Assembly (NCBI GenBank): GCA_900317635.1
Contig: ONHN01000001.1
Location: 119,275 to 183,274, forward strand
Source of the DNA: an uncultured Prevotellaceae bacterium
GTDB taxonomy: Bacteria > Bacteroidota > Bacteroidia > Bacteroidales > Bacteroidaceae
Length of the DNA stretch: 64,000 nt
Direction of reading: 5' to 3'
The notes beneath the pieces are model-generated. The model was not told the origin of the DNA. It did not search any database and worked only from the letters and a program-made list of their open reading frames with translations. The number at the start of each line of letters is the position of its first letter. The first letter of the stretch is position 1. Both the position numbers and the translations under genes were made by a program. This document shows positions 1 to 8,907 of the stretch, in pieces.

Positions 1-3
1 ATT

Positions 4-1476
4 ATGCGCCAACAACACGTAGAAACCGAAGCCTACCGCTGCCTGCTTTGCTCTGATGCTCCCTGCACAAAAGCCTGTCCTACGGGCGACCCCGCTCGCG
101 CTCTTCGCGCCATTCGTTTCGACAACAAGAGTCTGGCGAAACGTTGGATTGCTCAATGCACCGATGCCGACCTCCAGCAAGCCGAAGAGGCCTGCATACA
201 TTACGATTATCCCATACGCATTAAGGAAATAGCTCATCACCTGCCCGATGCGCCCGCACCGTCCGATGCGCTGCCCAGCTTGGCCATCGACTTCTGCGGC
301 ATCCCCTGCGAGAACCCCTTCTTCCTCGCCTCGTCGGCCGTTTGTACCAACTACGAGATGGTGGCTCGCGCCTTCGAAGCTGGTTGGGCAGGCGTGTTCT
401 ACAAAACCATCTGCCTGCAAGAAATTAAGGAAGTTTCGCCGCGCTTTGATGCCGTAGCCCTTGAAGGCACGTCCGACTTCTACGGCTTCCGCAACATGGA
501 GCAACTCAGCGAGAACCCCGTCGATGTCGATTTCGACATCCTGCATCGCTTGAAGCAGAACTATCCCTCGAAGGTGGTCGTTGCCTCTATTATGGGCCAA
601 ACCGAAGAGGAGTGGATAGAGCTGGCAAAAATGGCCGAAGCGGCAGGCGTTGATGCTGTAGAGCTGAACTTCTCGTGCCCGCAGATGCGCCTCACGGGCA
701 TGGGTAGCGACGTGGGTCAGAACCCCGAACTCGTACTTTTCTACACCGCCTTCGTCAAACGTAGCGTTAGCATTCCCGTCATTCCTAAAATGACGCCCAA
801 CATCACGCACATGAACCAGCCCGCCACATCGGCCTACTTTGGCGGTGCCGACGCTATCTCGGCCATCAACACCATCAAGTCCGTCACACTGAACAATCGC
901 AGCAGCGTCAACGGCAAGAAGACCATTTCGGGCTTGTCGGGCCGTGCCGTAAAGCCCATTGCTCTGCGCTTCATCCGCGAAATGGCCGCCAACCCCGTCA
1001 CCAACGGTTCGCGCGACCACGCTCGCGCTATTGAGATTAGCGGCATTGGCGGCATCGAAACGTGGCGCGACGCACTGGAATTCATCCAACTGGGCTGCCG
1101 CAACGTGCAGATTTGCACCGCCGTGATGCAATACGGCTATCGCATTATCGACGACCTCGTACTGGGCATGCAAACCTACATGGCAGAGCGCGGTATCAGC
1201 CACCTTGCCGACCTCGTGGGCGAAGAGCTACCCAACTTCGTTTCTCCTTCCGACCTCGACCGCACCACGAAGGTCTTCCCCATGATAGACCGCGAGCTGT
1301 GCATAGGCTGTGGCCGTTGCTACGTCTCCTGCCTCGACGGCGGCCACCAGGCCATCAGCTTCGACCCCGCCGAACGCATCCCCCGCATCAACGGCAAAAG
1401 CTGCGTAGGCTGCCACCTCTGCCTGCTCGTTTGTCCCACCTCCGCCATCGGTGCCTCCAAACGCATCAGCAAGTAG
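4..1476 (+). CDS. preA: PreA-type dihydropyrimidine dehydrogenase with terminal Fe-S domains
   Basis: This 490-residue protein is predicted to reduce uracil/thymine-type pyrimidines (or a related dihydroorotate dehydrogenase-fold substrate) in the cytoplasm. The N-terminus carries a cysteine cluster (C13, C16, C21, C25) like the first Fe-S region of DPD/PreT. The FMN TIM barrel follows, with NFSCPQM, GMGSDVGQ, INTIKS and ISGIGGIETW motifs as in bacterial PreA. Two ferredoxin CxxCxxC motifs (CIGCGRC and CVGCHLC) close the C-terminus. The FAD/NADPH domain of PreT or full-length DPD is absent and no preT is adjacent, so the electron donor is unknown. The ATG at position 4 is close to the window edge; the Cys cluster at residue 13 makes it plausible, but an upstream start outside the window cannot be excluded. 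A long hairpin follows the stop. Confidence 0.88.
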   Translation: MRQQHVETEAYRCLLCSDAPCTKACPTGDPARALRAIRFDNKSLAKRWIAQCTDADLQQAEEACIHYDYPIRIKEIAHHLPDAPAPSDALPSLAIDFCGIPCENPFFLASSAVCTNYEMVARAFEAGWAGVFYKTICLQEIKEVSPRFDAVALEGTSDFYGFRNMEQLSENPVDVDFDILHRLKQNYPSKVVVASIMGQTEEEWIELAKMAEAAGVDAVELNFSCPQMRLTGMGSDVGQNPELVLFYTAFVKRSVSIPVIPKMTPNITHMNQPATSAYFGGADAISAINTIKSVTLNNRSSVNGKKTISGLSGRAVKPIALRFIREMAANPVTNGSRDHARAIEISGIGGIETWRDALEFIQLGCRNVQICTAVMQYGYRIIDDLVLGMQTYMAERGISHLADLVGEELPNFVSPSDLDRTTKVFPMIDRELCIGCGRCYVSCLDGGHQAISFDPAERIPRINGKSCVGCHLCLLVCPTSAIGASKRISK

Positions 1477-1530
1477 CACTACGCACCTCGCGCGCGTATA
1501 AAAGATTGTATACGCCCCGCGTATGCAATG

Positions 1531-1578
1531 CACCGCCCAAGCGATGAAGCCAGAATAAGCTTTATGGCTCGGGCGGTG
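1531..1578. terminator. Hairpin after preA
   Basis: A 12-bp stem (1531-1542 with 1567-1578, one G-U pair) encloses a 24-nt loop. It lies 55 nt after the preA stop and before the convergent YdeI remnant, so it could end transcription from both sides. There is no clear U-tract. The left arm begins CACCGCCCAAGCG, a word that recurs in the loop of the hairpin at 63770-63815. Confidence 0.55.
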
Positions 1579-1648
1579 TATCTATAGCACTGCTCCCCAC
1601 GTGAGCGTGCCGAAGATGAGTCGCGAAAAGGAAATGGCTTAGGGGCCT

Positions 1649-1867
1649 CTAAAGAGCATCTTTTAATGCTTTGCGCCCCGCATCAGTCATAAGGCCCTTA
1701 GCTTCAAGCAGGGCGTTTCGCTCTTTGTTAAGATCTGTCCAATGGCTCCCTTTACGGCGGGGCGATAAGCGCTGAACCAAACGGCCGTCTGGCAACTTCT
1801 TCTTTGTTGAGTCAATCCAGCCAAAGCACACTATAAATGTAATACCAGTGGGATTACATTTTGGCAT
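1649..1867 (-). pseudogene. Truncated YdeI/OmpD-associated family remnant
   Basis: The 72-residue frame contains CFGWIDS, LVQRLSPRRKGSHW, LNKERNALLEAKGLMTDAG, the core of the YdeI/OmpD-associated (bacteriocin-protection) family. Family members are usually about 180-200 residues. The N-terminal third is missing: the first 13 residues do not look like the family and an in-frame TAA lies just upstream. The C-terminal part is also missing. I read this as a decayed fragment rather than a working gene. The flanking sequence (1868-1985) shows nothing recognisable. Confidence 0.6.
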
Positions 1868-1985
1868 TATGACGCATTATGAGGCGGTAAGAAACAGCGT
1901 GAATTTAGGAGGGTCTCAATCCCTAAATACCTAAAAACAACTCTGACAATCAAAACATCACGTTCGTAAATAGCTCATAACAAGT

Positions 1986-2022
1986 GCAAAAGGAAGTCGC
2001 TGTTAGGCTGACTTCCTTTTGC
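1986..2022 (-). terminator. Terminator of the ssrA/tRNA-Ser transcript
   Basis: A perfect 13-bp stem (1986-1998 with 2010-2022) has an 11-nt loop. It sits 8 nt beyond the 3' end of tRNA-Ser on the minus strand, where the tmRNA-tRNA transcript should end. Confidence 0.75.
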
Positions 2023-2029
2023 GCTTTTG

Positions 2030-2117
2030 CGGAAAGTGAGGGATTCGAACCCCCGGAACGGACGGGCCGTTCAGCGGATTTCGAGTCCGCCCCATTCGAC
2101 CACTCTGGCAACTTTCC
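2030..2117 (-). tRNA. tRNA-Ser(CGA)
   Basis: The minus strand folds as a class II tRNA of 88 nt. The acceptor is GGAAAGT paired with ACTTTCC and the discriminator is G. The anticodon loop CTCGAAA gives anticodon CGA (plus-strand 2081-2083), there is a long variable arm, and the T-loop is GGTTCGAATCC. It reads UCG serine codons. The 3' CCA is not encoded. The gene starts 30 nt after the 3' end of tmRNA on the same strand and has no separate promoter in that gap, so the two are probably co-transcribed. Confidence 0.95.
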
Positions 2118-2147
2118 GTTTTTATGTTTGTTCTATGTGTGTGCTTG

Positions 2148-2548
2148 TGGAGCAGGAGGGTTTCGAACCCTCGTCCAAACGGGGAAACCATATGCTTTCT
2201 ACACGCTTAGCTCCTCTGCATTTTTCGTGTCGTAGGCCAGAGAGGTGCTACCTGCCTGCGACCTTATCCCCTTTGTGTTTTCGTCGCTGCGCTGGGGCGC
2301 GCGGCGCTTATCCCTGATTTTCTGCGCCACCGTTTCCGTGAGCTTCAGGGCATGAGCTTCGGGGTGACGTCTCGTCGCAGTGCCTTGCACCGCGATTAAG
2401 CTTCTAAACTACTGTTCTTCGTTTAGGCAGCGAGAGCATAGCTGTTGTTGCCAGTTAAATTGTTGGAAGCCGTGATTAAAGTGACCACTCCCAGGCTCAC
2501 TGCGTGCTTACATACCATTCCGGCCCGCTGTCAAATCCAGTCTGCCCC
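2148..2548 (-). ncRNA. ssrA: Transfer-messenger RNA (tmRNA)
   Basis: The minus strand begins GGGGCAGACTGGATTTGACA and ends with a T-arm (GGGTTCGAAACCC) and acceptor CTGCTCC, so GGGGCAG pairs with CTGCTCC as in tRNA-Ala-like domains. The tag frame lies at 2426-2452 and encodes GNNSYALAA followed by TAA (2423-2425). Length is about 401 nt and CCA is not encoded. It rescues stalled ribosomes with SmpB and tags the nascent chain for proteolysis. The tag ends in the usual YALAA; the start of the tag (resume codon GGC) is inferred from the family pattern. Confidence 0.93.
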
Positions 2549-2615
2549 TGCTTGCCACACCACGAGCTTTTCGCTCGCGGCGTGCCCACAGGTCTGCGGG
2601 AATGTTTTGCGGCTG

Positions 2616-2623
2616 CAAAGGTA
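2616..2623 (-). promoter_or_regulatory. -7 element for ssrA
   Basis: The minus strand reads TACCTTTG, a full match to the Bacteroidales -7 consensus TAnnTTTG, 67 nt upstream of the tmRNA 5' end. I find no clear TTTG -33 box at the usual distance. The primary transcript would carry a leader removed by processing. Confidence 0.4.
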
Positions 2624-2740
2624 ATGCAAGTTTTTCGGAAATTGCACCTCGCAAGGCATTTTTTTTTGCACAAAGGGCGTTGTTTTGCAAAAAAAGAGCG
2701 AAATTTGAGCGTTCGTAATGCTCATTACATTGTTTTCTGT

Positions 2741-4243
2741 ATGCGCAAACTCTTGTTAATACTTGCTTTGCACCCCCTCCTCGCTATAGCACAGAAGGGG
2801 CTGCAGCTGGTGCCACAAGTGCTTAGTTCGCCCGATGGCGAGCCTGCGCCTGTCCACCCTTTACCCACGCAGCGACAGTTGGAATGGCAGCGCACCGAGT
2901 TCTATGCTTTTTTCCACTACGGAATGAACACCTACACGGGGCGCGAATGGGGCAACGGCGACGAAGCCGAAACCTTGTTTGCTCCCACGGCTCCCCCCAA
3001 GCCCGAACAATGGCTGCAGACGGTGAAGGCAGCGGGGATGCGGGGCGGTATTGCCGTGGTGAAGCATCACGACGGGTTCTGCCTATGGCCCACAGAAACG
3101 ACGGGGCACAGCGTGGTGAATGCGGCCGAGGGCTACGGGCGTGAAACAAACATTCCGCGCGACTTTGCTGATGCCGCCCGCCGCTTAGGTATGAAGTATG
3201 GCTTCTACGTGTCGCCGTGGGATAGAAACTCGGCGCTGTATGGCACGACGCGCTACGTGAGCGAGGTCTTCTTGCGCCAATGTGCGGAGCTGGCACAATA
3301 TGGTGACGACCAGTTTGAGATGTGGTTTGACGGAGCCAATGGCGGCTCTGGCTACTATGGCGGTAAGAACACGACGATTAGTGTTGACCGTGCTACCTAC
3401 TATGATGTTCCCAACCTTCGCGACAGCATTCACAAGGTATGTCCGATGTGCGTCTTATGGGGCGAAGGCGGCGAGGCCCGCTGGATTGGCAATGAAGCTG
3501 GCTGGGCTGGTGAGACAAATTGGAACACAGAAAATCGTGGCTATGCGCCCGAAAGCAACGGCATGTACGGCACAGAGGGCGGTTGGTGCTGGCTTCCTGG
3601 AGAGAGCGATGCAAAGATGACCAACAGCGGATGGTTCTGGCACGAAGGCGAGCAACCGCTATCAGCAGAACGCCTCTTTCAGATGTATCTTGAAACGGTA
3701 GGTCGCGGTGCCACGCTCATTCTTAACTGCCCTCCCGACCGCAGTGGGGTTCTGCCAGCGGCCGATGTTCGCGTACTTCAAAACTTAGGAAAGCTCTTGC
3801 AAGCACGTTTGACAACTGACCTTGCACAAAAAGCACGCATTGATGCCTCTGCCACACGCCCGAAGGGAGCCACACGCTCATACGAGACAGGCATGCTGAC
3901 CGATGGCCAAATAGAGACGTATTGGGCTGCGCCCGACGATGCCACGCAAGCCACGCTAACACTGACGTGGGACGAGCCTCAAACGCTGCACTACGTGATG
4001 CTGCAAGAGTATCTGCGCCTGGGTCAGCGCATCCGCAGCTTTAACGTTGAGTATTCCGCAGACGGACAAACATGGCAACCTTGTGCTACGAACATCGAAA
4101 CGACTACAGTGGGCTATAAGCGCATAGTGCCGCTGATTGGAACCACGGCCAACTATAACAGAGGGGTGCAAGCACTTGCGCTACGCATCAACATCCTCGA
4201 CGCACGCGCTTGCCCGACACTCGAAACATTGGCAGTATATTAG
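2741..4243 (+). CDS. Secreted GH29 alpha-L-fucosidase with discoidin-like C-terminus
   Basis: The protein (500 residues) hydrolyses alpha-L-fucosyl linkages in host or plant glycans outside the cytoplasmic membrane. I place the start at the ATG at 2741 because it opens a signal peptide (MRKLLLILALHPLLAIAQ). The longer frame beginning at 2504 runs through tmRNA and its promoter. GH29 features are HYGMNTYTGREWG near residue 59, KHHDGFCLWPT near 108 and QFEMWFDGAN, where D197 fits the catalytic nucleophile. Residues about 400-500 (TWDEPQTLHYVMLQEY, FNVEYSADGQTWQ) look like an F5/8 type C carbohydrate-binding domain. No SusC/SusD pair is nearby, so this is not a canonical polysaccharide utilisation locus. 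The 192 bp upstream hold the ssrA promoter on the other strand. Confidence 0.9.
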   Translation: MRKLLLILALHPLLAIAQKGLQLVPQVLSSPDGEPAPVHPLPTQRQLEWQRTEFYAFFHYGMNTYTGREWGNGDEAETLFAPTAPPKPEQWLQTVKAAGMRGGIAVVKHHDGFCLWPTETTGHSVVNAAEGYGRETNIPRDFADAARRLGMKYGFYVSPWDRNSALYGTTRYVSEVFLRQCAELAQYGDDQFEMWFDGANGGSGYYGGKNTTISVDRATYYDVPNLRDSIHKVCPMCVLWGEGGEARWIGNEAGWAGETNWNTENRGYAPESNGMYGTEGGWCWLPGESDAKMTNSGWFWHEGEQPLSAERLFQMYLETVGRGATLILNCPPDRSGVLPAADVRVLQNLGKLLQARLTTDLAQKARIDASATRPKGATRSYETGMLTDGQIETYWAAPDDATQATLTLTWDEPQTLHYVMLQEYLRLGQRIRSFNVEYSADGQTWQPCATNIETTTVGYKRIVPLIGTTANYNRGVQALALRINILDARACPTLETLAVY

Positions 4244-4460
4244 TATGAAGTGACGAGTGACGAGTTACAAGTTGCGAGTTACAAGTTACGAGTATGGATA
4301 CGCCGATAATGGATGCAGGCGGGATGCCTGCGTACACAGTTAAGTGGCTCCGCCGACGACAGCACAACTCCACTCCCCTTGGGGAAATCGATAGGGAAGT
4401 AGATACCAATAGAAGTTAAACACGAGACAAGATATAAAAACAATCAAACATTCAAGCACG
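4244..4460. repeat. Intergenic heptamer repeats plus GC palindrome
   Basis: Just after the fucosidase stop come about six degenerate heptamers of the GTGACGA/GTTACAA type (4250-4292). They are followed by a copy of the ATGCAGGCGGGATGCCTGCG palindrome (4313-4333). The same two modules occur together at several other intergenic sites in the window. No gene or clear promoter is seen here. Confidence 0.6.
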
Positions 4461-6818
4461 ATGAAGCATACACAATATTATATATGTATATGTGCGTGTG
4501 CCCTACTGGGGCTACAGAGTAGGCCGCTTGCGGCACAATCCCTTACCTTTGAGGATGCAGGCCAGCCCGTTGTCAGCGTTTACGACGGTTGGGAACAATC
4601 ACCTTTTCGCACGGGGCAGCTAACGGGCAACACAGCCATTGTAGCCAATCCGTACGTTGATGCCTCAAACCCCTCCGCGAGGGTTGTTGGCATACAGCGT
4701 TCGCGCTATGGTTCCAACACGTTTGGGGTGCGCATTCCCCTACCCTCACCCGTAGCTCTTAGTCCTAAAGCTCGTTATGTTCACGCGCTCATCCACAAAC
4801 CCGCCCAAGGTCGCGTCATGCTCATCGGCTTAGGCAAACGCCCCGAACGCTCCGCGCAGAGTGCCGACACGGAACAATGCTGGGTTTTCTCGACAAAAGC
4901 TGTCGGCACTGACGCTTGGACTGATGCCGTATTCCCCGTAAAGGCGGCTGAGGGTGTTGAGCTTCACAGCCTCGTCATCGTGCCCGATTGCGAGTCGCCC
5001 CACAACCTGGCCGAGGACTTCATAGCCTACGTTGATGACATTGAAATCAACGACCAAGCCGCGCCGCGTATTAGCTCAGAGGACTATGCCGTCAACTTTG
5101 ACCCCGCAGCCACCTATACGCGCAACGATCGCGGCATTGAGACCGTTGGCGTGGGAGAGCAGACAATCAGCGTCTCCAACAACTCTTCACAGCCGCGCCT
5201 TGTTTACCAAGAGTTAACGAGCCAGCAGTTGCAGGCAAAAGCCGGCGAGACGTTGCAACCTACCTTCAGATACAAAGGCTCGTGGATGCATGGTTATACC
5301 TACCTCGATTTTGGTCAGGACGGACAGTTCGCTGCCACAGTCAACGAAGATGGCACTCCCGCCGCTGGTTCCGACCTTGTTGCCTACTCCTACTGCAACG
5401 GACACAATTCGGCAGGCGCGGAAGTTTCGGATAGAAACATACTGACCCCTCCCGCCTTCACGCTGCCAGCGGATATGCCTATAGGGCTCTATCGCCTACG
5501 TTTTAAGGTGGACTGGAACAGCCTTGACCCGGGCGGAAACATCAGCGAGGATAACCACATTATCAACAACGGCGGCGGCATTGTTGACGTGTGCCTAAAC
5601 GTCCACGGCGAGAGCGTGTTGGTTAAAGGCTCCAGCCGTAACGGAGCTGTCACGTTGCCTAATGGAACACCTTTGTCCGACTATGAAACACCCTTCGGCA
5701 AGTCGCTCATCATACGTTTGCGAGCAGCCGATGGTTTTGTGCAAAATGGTCTCCGCCTGCGCCATGGCTATAATCTTTCGGGCGATAGCCTTGTCCACGG
5801 CACGGCACAATACGTTGACGAATACATTCCGCGCTGGCGCGTTGCCAACAACGGATTATTTACTATTCCTGCCGAATACGTAAATGGTAACATTGAGATT
5901 GAAGGATACTTCATCGAATCTTCCGCCGTTGAGCCCGAAACACCCGAAGCCCCCGAAGGCTACAAACTGCTTTGGCACGATGAATTCAACCAGCCCAACG
6001 GCACCTCCCCCGACCCCACCCGCTGGGTCTGTAGTGTGCGACGCGGCTCGGCCTGGAATCGCTTCATCAAAGACGACCCTTCAACGTGTTTCATTGATAA
6101 TGGACACTTGGTTTGTCGCGCATTTCGCAACCCAGACACTTCGACAGACAATGTAGAAATGATTTCGGGTGCACGCGAGTCGCGCGGTTTGTTTTCTTTC
6201 ACCTATGGCCGCGTTGATGTGCGACTGAAGACGACACCCCACGTAGGCAATTTTCCCGCAGCATGGATGATGCCGCAACCGCCAACCGACAGCTGGCCTA
6301 AAGCGGGCGAGATAGACATTTTCGAAAGCATTGATGCCCAACAACGAGCTTGGCACACCATACACTCCAACTGGACTCATAACCTTGGCTACAAGTGGAA
6401 CCCACAATCTTCGTTTGAAGAAAACGTCAGCATTAGCGACTGGCACGTCTATAGCCTCGACTGGACTGAAGATGCTCTGCGCTGGTACGTTGACGGCGAA
6501 GAGGTGGGTAGCTACCTAAAGAGCGAAGACGAAGACGTGCTGAGCCAAGGGCAATGGCCTTTCACCCACGACTTCTACATCATCCTCAACCAGAGCGTAG
6601 GCAATGGTACGTGGGCTCGTAACCCCGACCTCGACTTCACCTACGAAACGCGCTTCGACTACGTCCGCGTGTACCAAAAAGCCGAATCGGGCATCGTGGA
6701 ACCTGTCAGCATGCAACCCAACGTGCCTGACCGCTACTACGACCTGCAAGGTCGCCCCGTTAGCGAACCAAAGCGGGGACACATCTATATATATAAGGGG
6801 CGCAAGGTGATTTTTTAG
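4461..6818 (+). CDS. Secreted GH16 beta-glucanase-type glycoside hydrolase
   Basis: This 785-residue enzyme has a signal peptide (MKHTQYYICICACALLGL ... LAAQ). Beta-sandwich modules fill roughly residues 25-490; one around 270-370 (YLDFGQDGQF, GLYRLRFKVDWN) resembles GEVED-type domains. The GH16 domain runs from about residue 500 to 750. The signature GEIDIFE is at 616-622, so E617 is the expected nucleophile and E622 the acid/base. It should cleave beta-1,3- or beta-1,3-1,4-linked glucans or related galactans; the exact substrate cannot be read. The last 30 residues (YYDLQGRPV ... GHIYIYKGRKVIF) resemble type IX secretion C-terminal tails, which suggests surface display or release. It follows the fucosidase on the same strand after a repeat spacer. 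Confidence 0.88.
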   Translation: MKHTQYYICICACALLGLQSRPLAAQSLTFEDAGQPVVSVYDGWEQSPFRTGQLTGNTAIVANPYVDASNPSARVVGIQRSRYGSNTFGVRIPLPSPVALSPKARYVHALIHKPAQGRVMLIGLGKRPERSAQSADTEQCWVFSTKAVGTDAWTDAVFPVKAAEGVELHSLVIVPDCESPHNLAEDFIAYVDDIEINDQAAPRISSEDYAVNFDPAATYTRNDRGIETVGVGEQTISVSNNSSQPRLVYQELTSQQLQAKAGETLQPTFRYKGSWMHGYTYLDFGQDGQFAATVNEDGTPAAGSDLVAYSYCNGHNSAGAEVSDRNILTPPAFTLPADMPIGLYRLRFKVDWNSLDPGGNISEDNHIINNGGGIVDVCLNVHGESVLVKGSSRNGAVTLPNGTPLSDYETPFGKSLIIRLRAADGFVQNGLRLRHGYNLSGDSLVHGTAQYVDEYIPRWRVANNGLFTIPAEYVNGNIEIEGYFIESSAVEPETPEAPEGYKLLWHDEFNQPNGTSPDPTRWVCSVRRGSAWNRFIKDDPSTCFIDNGHLVCRAFRNPDTSTDNVEMISGARESRGLFSFTYGRVDVRLKTTPHVGNFPAAWMMPQPPTDSWPKAGEIDIFESIDAQQRAWHTIHSNWTHNLGYKWNPQSSFEENVSISDWHVYSLDWTEDALRWYVDGEEVGSYLKSEDEDVLSQGQWPFTHDFYIILNQSVGNGTWARNPDLDFTYETRFDYVRVYQKAESGIVEPVSMQPNVPDRYYDLQGRPVSEPKRGHIYIYKGRKVIF

Positions 6819-6950
6819 TGACGAGTGACAAGTCTGGCTACGCCAATGACGTATGTCCCAGCTGCTCCCTCTATGCTACATTGACAAATAGGAAACCACC
6901 ATAAACACTACAGTTCACAACAAGCACTACAAAGCAAGTAAGTCAATAAT

Positions 6951-6983
6951 AAGGACCTATCCGCTGGGAGTGGACAGGTCCTT
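6951..6983. terminator. Bidirectional hairpin between GH16 gene and citF
   Basis: The stem AAGGACCT...AGGTCCTT (6951-6958 with 6976-6983) has an inner CC/GG pair block. It lies between the convergent GH16 and citF genes and could terminate both transcripts. The preceding 6819-6950 carries heptamer repeats and a degenerate GGCTACGCC word, with no gene. Confidence 0.6.
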
Positions 6984-7036
6984 CATTGTATCTAACGGGG
7001 AAGGCAGGGGCTATGGCAGTCCTTGCTAACGTTGTT

Positions 7037-8590
7037 TCACTCTTCAATGTTTCTCACCACATCGAGCACGCGCCCTGCCCTATCCAGCACGAGGCCTACG
7101 ACTTTGTCGCCAAAGGACAGGGGGGTAGCCTCACCCACGGTGCGACGTGCACGGGCTGCAAGGTCGTGGATATCAACAAGCTTCAAACCAGCGGCCTGAA
7201 GACGCTCGGATAATTCGGGGCGGGAGGGATTGACGGCTATGCCGTATTCCGTCACCACCACATCGACGGACGCACCTGGCGTGACGAGCGTCGTTACTTC
7301 GTCAACAACGCAGGGTATGCGACCGCGCAAGAGGGGACAAACAATGATGCTGAGGGCGGCGTCGGCAGCCGTGTCGGGATGACCGCCAATGGCTCCACGA
7401 ATGACGCCATCGCTGCCAACAAGCACGTTGACGTTGAACTGCGTATCTACCTCAAGGGCAGAGAGGATGACGATGTCGAGCAGGTGGGTGGCACTACCGC
7501 TCTCGTTAGCCGCTGCATATTCGTTAGCCGAAACTTCCTGATGGGCGGGGTCGTCGCGCAAGGAGGCGGCGGCCACCATGTCGAAGCTCTGCACATCGAT
7601 GAGGCGTTCGATGAGTCCTTCCTCGTGCATCTTCACCATGTGGGCCGTGATGCCGCCTAAGGCGAAACTGGCCTTGATATTTTGCTTCAACATCTCTTCG
7701 CGCAGATATTTCACGGCGGCCAAGCTGGCACCGCCGCTACCCGTCTGTATGCTGAAACCATCAACGAAATATCCGCTACAGGTTATCACGCGGGCTGCTT
7801 GCTGTGCCAGGAGGATGTCGCGCGGGTTCTTCGTCTCGCGAATGGCACCGCTGGCAATTTTCGTGCTGTCGCCCACGCTCTCAACCTCCACCACGCTCTC
7901 AACCTGCGCTTCTGAAATGCTGGCAGGATGATTGGGGAAGGCTACGAGGTCGTCGGTCAGGACGATGACGTGGTCGGCATAGCGGGCATCGGGCAAGGCG
8001 TAGCCTATCGACCCACAAATACTTTTGGCCGACGCGCTACGACTCACGCCGCTGGCATTGCCGTAGGGGTCGCTGCTGCTGGCTCCGAGGAAGGCCACGT
8101 CAATGTGCAGTTCTCCGCTGGCAATGGCTGCGCCGCGCGTGCCGTGGCTGCGAAACGTGACGGGTTCGTCCATCAGTCCGTGGCTGATGGCGCGTCCCAA
8201 CTCGCCACGCAGTCCGCTGGTGGATATTTTCGTTATGACGCCCTGCCGTATGTGCTCAATGAGCGGTTCGTGCACGTCGATCAGGCTGGACGCTGCAAGG
8301 TGCAGGTTCTTAAAACCCATCTCGGCCAGTTTTGCAACAACGAGGTTGATGACCTTGTCGCCACTGCGAAAGTGGTGGTGGAAAGAGATAGTCATTCCGT
8401 CCTTCAGTCCCGAACGACGGATGGCCTCTTCAAGGCTGACAAGTTTCGGACTGGAAAGACCGCGCAGGCGGTCGGTGAGGGGCTGCTGCAGGCGGGCAGC
8501 GTCTTTTACTGGGGCCTCTTCGCTGACTTGGCGATGAGCGCGAGCGGCGGCTGAGGCTATGATTTCTTTACGTTGTTGTATTGTATTCAT
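7037..8590 (-). CDS. citF: Citrate lyase alpha subunit (citrate CoA-transferase)
   Basis: The 517-residue protein matches CitF, which exchanges the acetyl group on the acyl carrier subunit for citrate. It is full length, from KDGMTISFHHHFRSGDKVINLV through SGLRGELGRAISHGLM and GASSSDPYGNASG to VTEYGIAVNPSRPEL and the SFGDKVVGLVLDRAGRVLDVV end. It works with CitD and CitE to split citrate into acetate and oxaloacetate. It is the last gene of the citD-citE-citF series on the minus strand, 317 bp from citE, which is an unusually long gap for this operon. Confidence 0.95.
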   Translation of the reverse strand: MNTIQQRKEIIASAAARAHRQVSEEAPVKDAARLQQPLTDRLRGLSSPKLVSLEEAIRRSGLKDGMTISFHHHFRSGDKVINLVVAKLAEMGFKNLHLAASSLIDVHEPLIEHIRQGVITKISTSGLRGELGRAISHGLMDEPVTFRSHGTRGAAIASGELHIDVAFLGASSSDPYGNASGVSRSASAKSICGSIGYALPDARYADHVIVLTDDLVAFPNHPASISEAQVESVVEVESVGDSTKIASGAIRETKNPRDILLAQQAARVITCSGYFVDGFSIQTGSGGASLAAVKYLREEMLKQNIKASFALGGITAHMVKMHEEGLIERLIDVQSFDMVAAASLRDDPAHQEVSANEYAAANESGSATHLLDIVILSALEVDTQFNVNVLVGSDGVIRGAIGGHPDTAADAALSIIVCPLLRGRIPCVVDEVTTLVTPGASVDVVVTEYGIAVNPSRPELSERLQAAGLKLVDIHDLAARARRTVGEATPLSFGDKVVGLVLDRAGRVLDVVRNIEE

Positions 8591-8907
8591 GATATTGTTG
8601 ATTGCTGTAAATTGATGTGACCACTATAGACTCTACAATGACACTGCTTTTCTGAAACTAAAGGAAAGGAAATGTGAACCACGAATAGCAAGAATGGTGA
8701 CGAATTACACGAACACAGGTACGCTAAAGGCAGCCCCACCCGACCCCAAAGGGAGGGAGGTGGGATACTACAGAGCATTCGTAGGGGCGTAGTGGTGTAG
8801 GGGCTGATATTTATGTACCATGGTTTTTTTATTACCATCTACTCCCCTCTCGCCCTTCCCAAGAAGAGAGGGGGCGGGGCAGAGAGGGGCGGCTCACTTG
8901 TCATTTA
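8591..8907. other. Repeat-filled spacer between citE and citF
   Basis: This 317-bp gap holds no gene. It contains words of the degenerate ACCACGAA/CACGAATNN repeat family (8676-8720) and two C/G-rich inverted repeats of the CCCCACCC...AAAGGGAGGG type (8735-8766 and 8846-8895). Next to citE, at 8897-8915, is a reversed heptamer word (CACTTGTCATTTATCAC). No TAnnTTTG promoter for citF is evident, so citF probably depends on read-through from upstream. Confidence 0.5.

Noticed and set aside
2504-2740. The N-terminal extension of the fucosidase reading frame to 2504
   Set aside because: It overlaps tmRNA and its promoter, and the signal peptide starts only at 2741.
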